A stretch of DNA of 64,000 bases, taken from positions 7,030,001 to 7,094,000 of the forward strand of contig CM056561.1 in assembly GCA_029721515.1 (NCBI GenBank). Reading direction: 5' to 3'. Shown here one piece after another: positions 62,700-64,000 of the stretch. The notes beneath the pieces were generated by a model, which ran no database searches, was not told where the DNA came from, and was given only the letters and a program-made list of their open reading frames with translations. Position 1 is the stretch's first letter, and each line of letters begins with the position of its first letter. Origin of the DNA: Synanceia verrucosa (Eukaryota; Chordata; Actinopteri; Perciformes; Synanceiidae). The translations under genes were made by a program, and so were the position numbers.

Positions 62700-64000
62700 A
62701 TTTTAACGGTGACAGAGAGTAGCACCAGGCAGGCCATAGCAAAACCTATAACCGAGCTTAGAAGGGAAGTTAACCATCATCAGTTGCAAACACTGAGGGC
62801 CGCATGGGCCTCTCACCTATGCAGACAGGTAGGCTATGACGTCACACGGACGTTTTATCATAGCCGTTTTTTGTGGGGGCCCCAAGAGAAATACACTTTG
62901 GGTCAAACTCTGGTATTTTGATTATTTTTCACGACAACAATGAACACTTCTTCTTTTCCAAAGCTAAATTAACATAATATAGGCCTACATTGATGCAGCT
63001 AATGGATTATGCAAATTTGGGAAGGCTTCTTGAAAACCCGAGGCCCTCTTTAGCGAAGGGCTTAGGTCATGTGAAAGGCACACTTAATGGGTTCAGAGGT
63101 CGTGACAGCTGGTATTTAGAAGTTCACTGGCAGCAGATTTGTAATTAGCCTCGAACAAATACAAAAATGGCTCTGAGCAGAGATCAAGACGTTGTAACTG
63201 ACAGAAAGAACATGTTTATCTCCAGGTTAAACCAGCTAAACTCTCCGCTGGATCACTTTATCCCTCCGCCAATACAAATAGAACACGCGCTCGTTTACGC
63301 AGAGCCCAAATATCTGTTTTTAGGCCTGTGATTTTTATTTCGACATATCTGTGTGTTGAGTCAGTCGTGAATCACCGTGTGATACTTTTCATGCATGTGC
63401 AAATAACGCAGCTTGCAGCTATTCAAACTTGACTGACATAAACAAAACACATTCACAAACTGCAAGGGCAGTAGAATAATACAAGTGGACTGCTCCTAAA
63501 AGCATGCAAATATGCCTCATGCAAGTGGCTGGTGTTTGGTTGAACAGTAGCAGGAACACAACAGCTCAGTGTTTCCACTTCTAATGCAGAAGTGAAAATG
63601 TCAATGAGCTCCACAGTGCAGCAGAAGTTTTTCTTTTTTTCCTGGTGACCTACTTTCAAATACACGCATCACCGTGCAGCCTGCTCGCATTCACAATAAC
63701 GGGAATTAATATGGCTAATGCTGTTTGAAGGTGGCAATGTTAGTATAAGTATAGTCTCCAAACCAGTTCATGCTTTTACTTTGAGTTTATATTGAAGAGA
63801 GATATTTTCCAAGAAACCCAACAACTGCGAAAATGTAAAGAAAGACAAAACTTATTTTTTTATTTTTAATTTAATTTTTTTTGACATTGCATTACATTCA
63901 ATTATTTATTGGATATATATTTTTCTGCATGCTTAGAAGTTTAATGAAAAAAAATAATGCATTCAGGGAATTATTATTATTATTAGCTATTTTAATTCTT
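62700..64000. other. Region upstream of hoxc1a, towards the rest of the HoxC cluster
   Basis: No coding exon recognised. It contains an octamer ATGCAAAT (63009-63016), AGGTCA (63064-63069), GGTTCA-G-AGGTCG (DR1-like, about 63091-63103) and an AT-rich right end. hoxc3a or hoxc4a would be expected beyond the window. Confidence 0.5.

Overview
The window is vertebrate nuclear DNA, almost certainly from a teleost fish and probably a spiny-rayed (percomorph-type) one. The evidence is intron-split genes with GT-AG junctions, AATAAA signals, many (CA)n/(GA)n microsatellites and a fish-type SINE. Five protein-coding genes could be rebuilt exon by exon, and all are intact: copz1 (minus, CDS 29-4675), nfe2 (plus, 11219-13545), hnrnpa1 (minus, 15103-17392), cbx5 (plus, 18737-21890) and hoxc1a (minus, 58093-62468). 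This is the mirror image of the human block HOXC - CBX5 - HNRNPA1 - NFE2 - COPZ1, so the window is the anterior (3') flank of a HoxC cluster. The rest of the cluster should lie beyond base 64000.

Layout. 1-4.7 kb: copz1, nine coding exons, 177 aa. 4.9-11.2 kb: intergenic, no gene seen. 11.2-13.8 kb: nfe2, three coding exons, 490 aa. 13.8-17.4 kb: hnrnpa1, ten coding exons plus a probable 3'UTR intron, 339 aa. About 17.4-18.3 kb: divergent hnrnpa1/cbx5 promoter region. 18.2-23.5 kb: cbx5 (HP1alpha), 203 aa, with a SINE flanked by 13-bp target duplications in its last intron. 23.5-58.1 kb: a 34.5-kb gene desert without credible coding exons. 58.1-62.5 kb: hoxc1a, two exons, 312 aa, with a 3.4-kb intron. 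62.5-64 kb: hoxc1a upstream region.

The most interesting signal is in the desert and the hoxc1a promoter. By eye I found three perfect DR5 retinoic-acid response elements (RGKTCA-n5-RGKTCA) at 40138-40154, 47452-47468 and 52149-52165, and two relaxed ones at 28009-28025 and 40778-40794. Three of the five have a PREP/MEIS site (CTGTCA/TGACAG) within about 50 bp. The one at 47.45 kb also has a PBX/HOX site (TGATGAATGG) 15 bp from its PREP/MEIS site. A consensus PBX/labial-class site (TGATTGATGG) lies 132 bp upstream of the hoxc1a start codon, with CTGTCA nearby. This resembles the 3' RARE and autoregulatory logic known for Hoxa1 and Hoxb1. It suggests a retinoid-responsive landscape for HoxC1, a gene mammals have lost. 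Function is inferred; nothing here was tested computationally.
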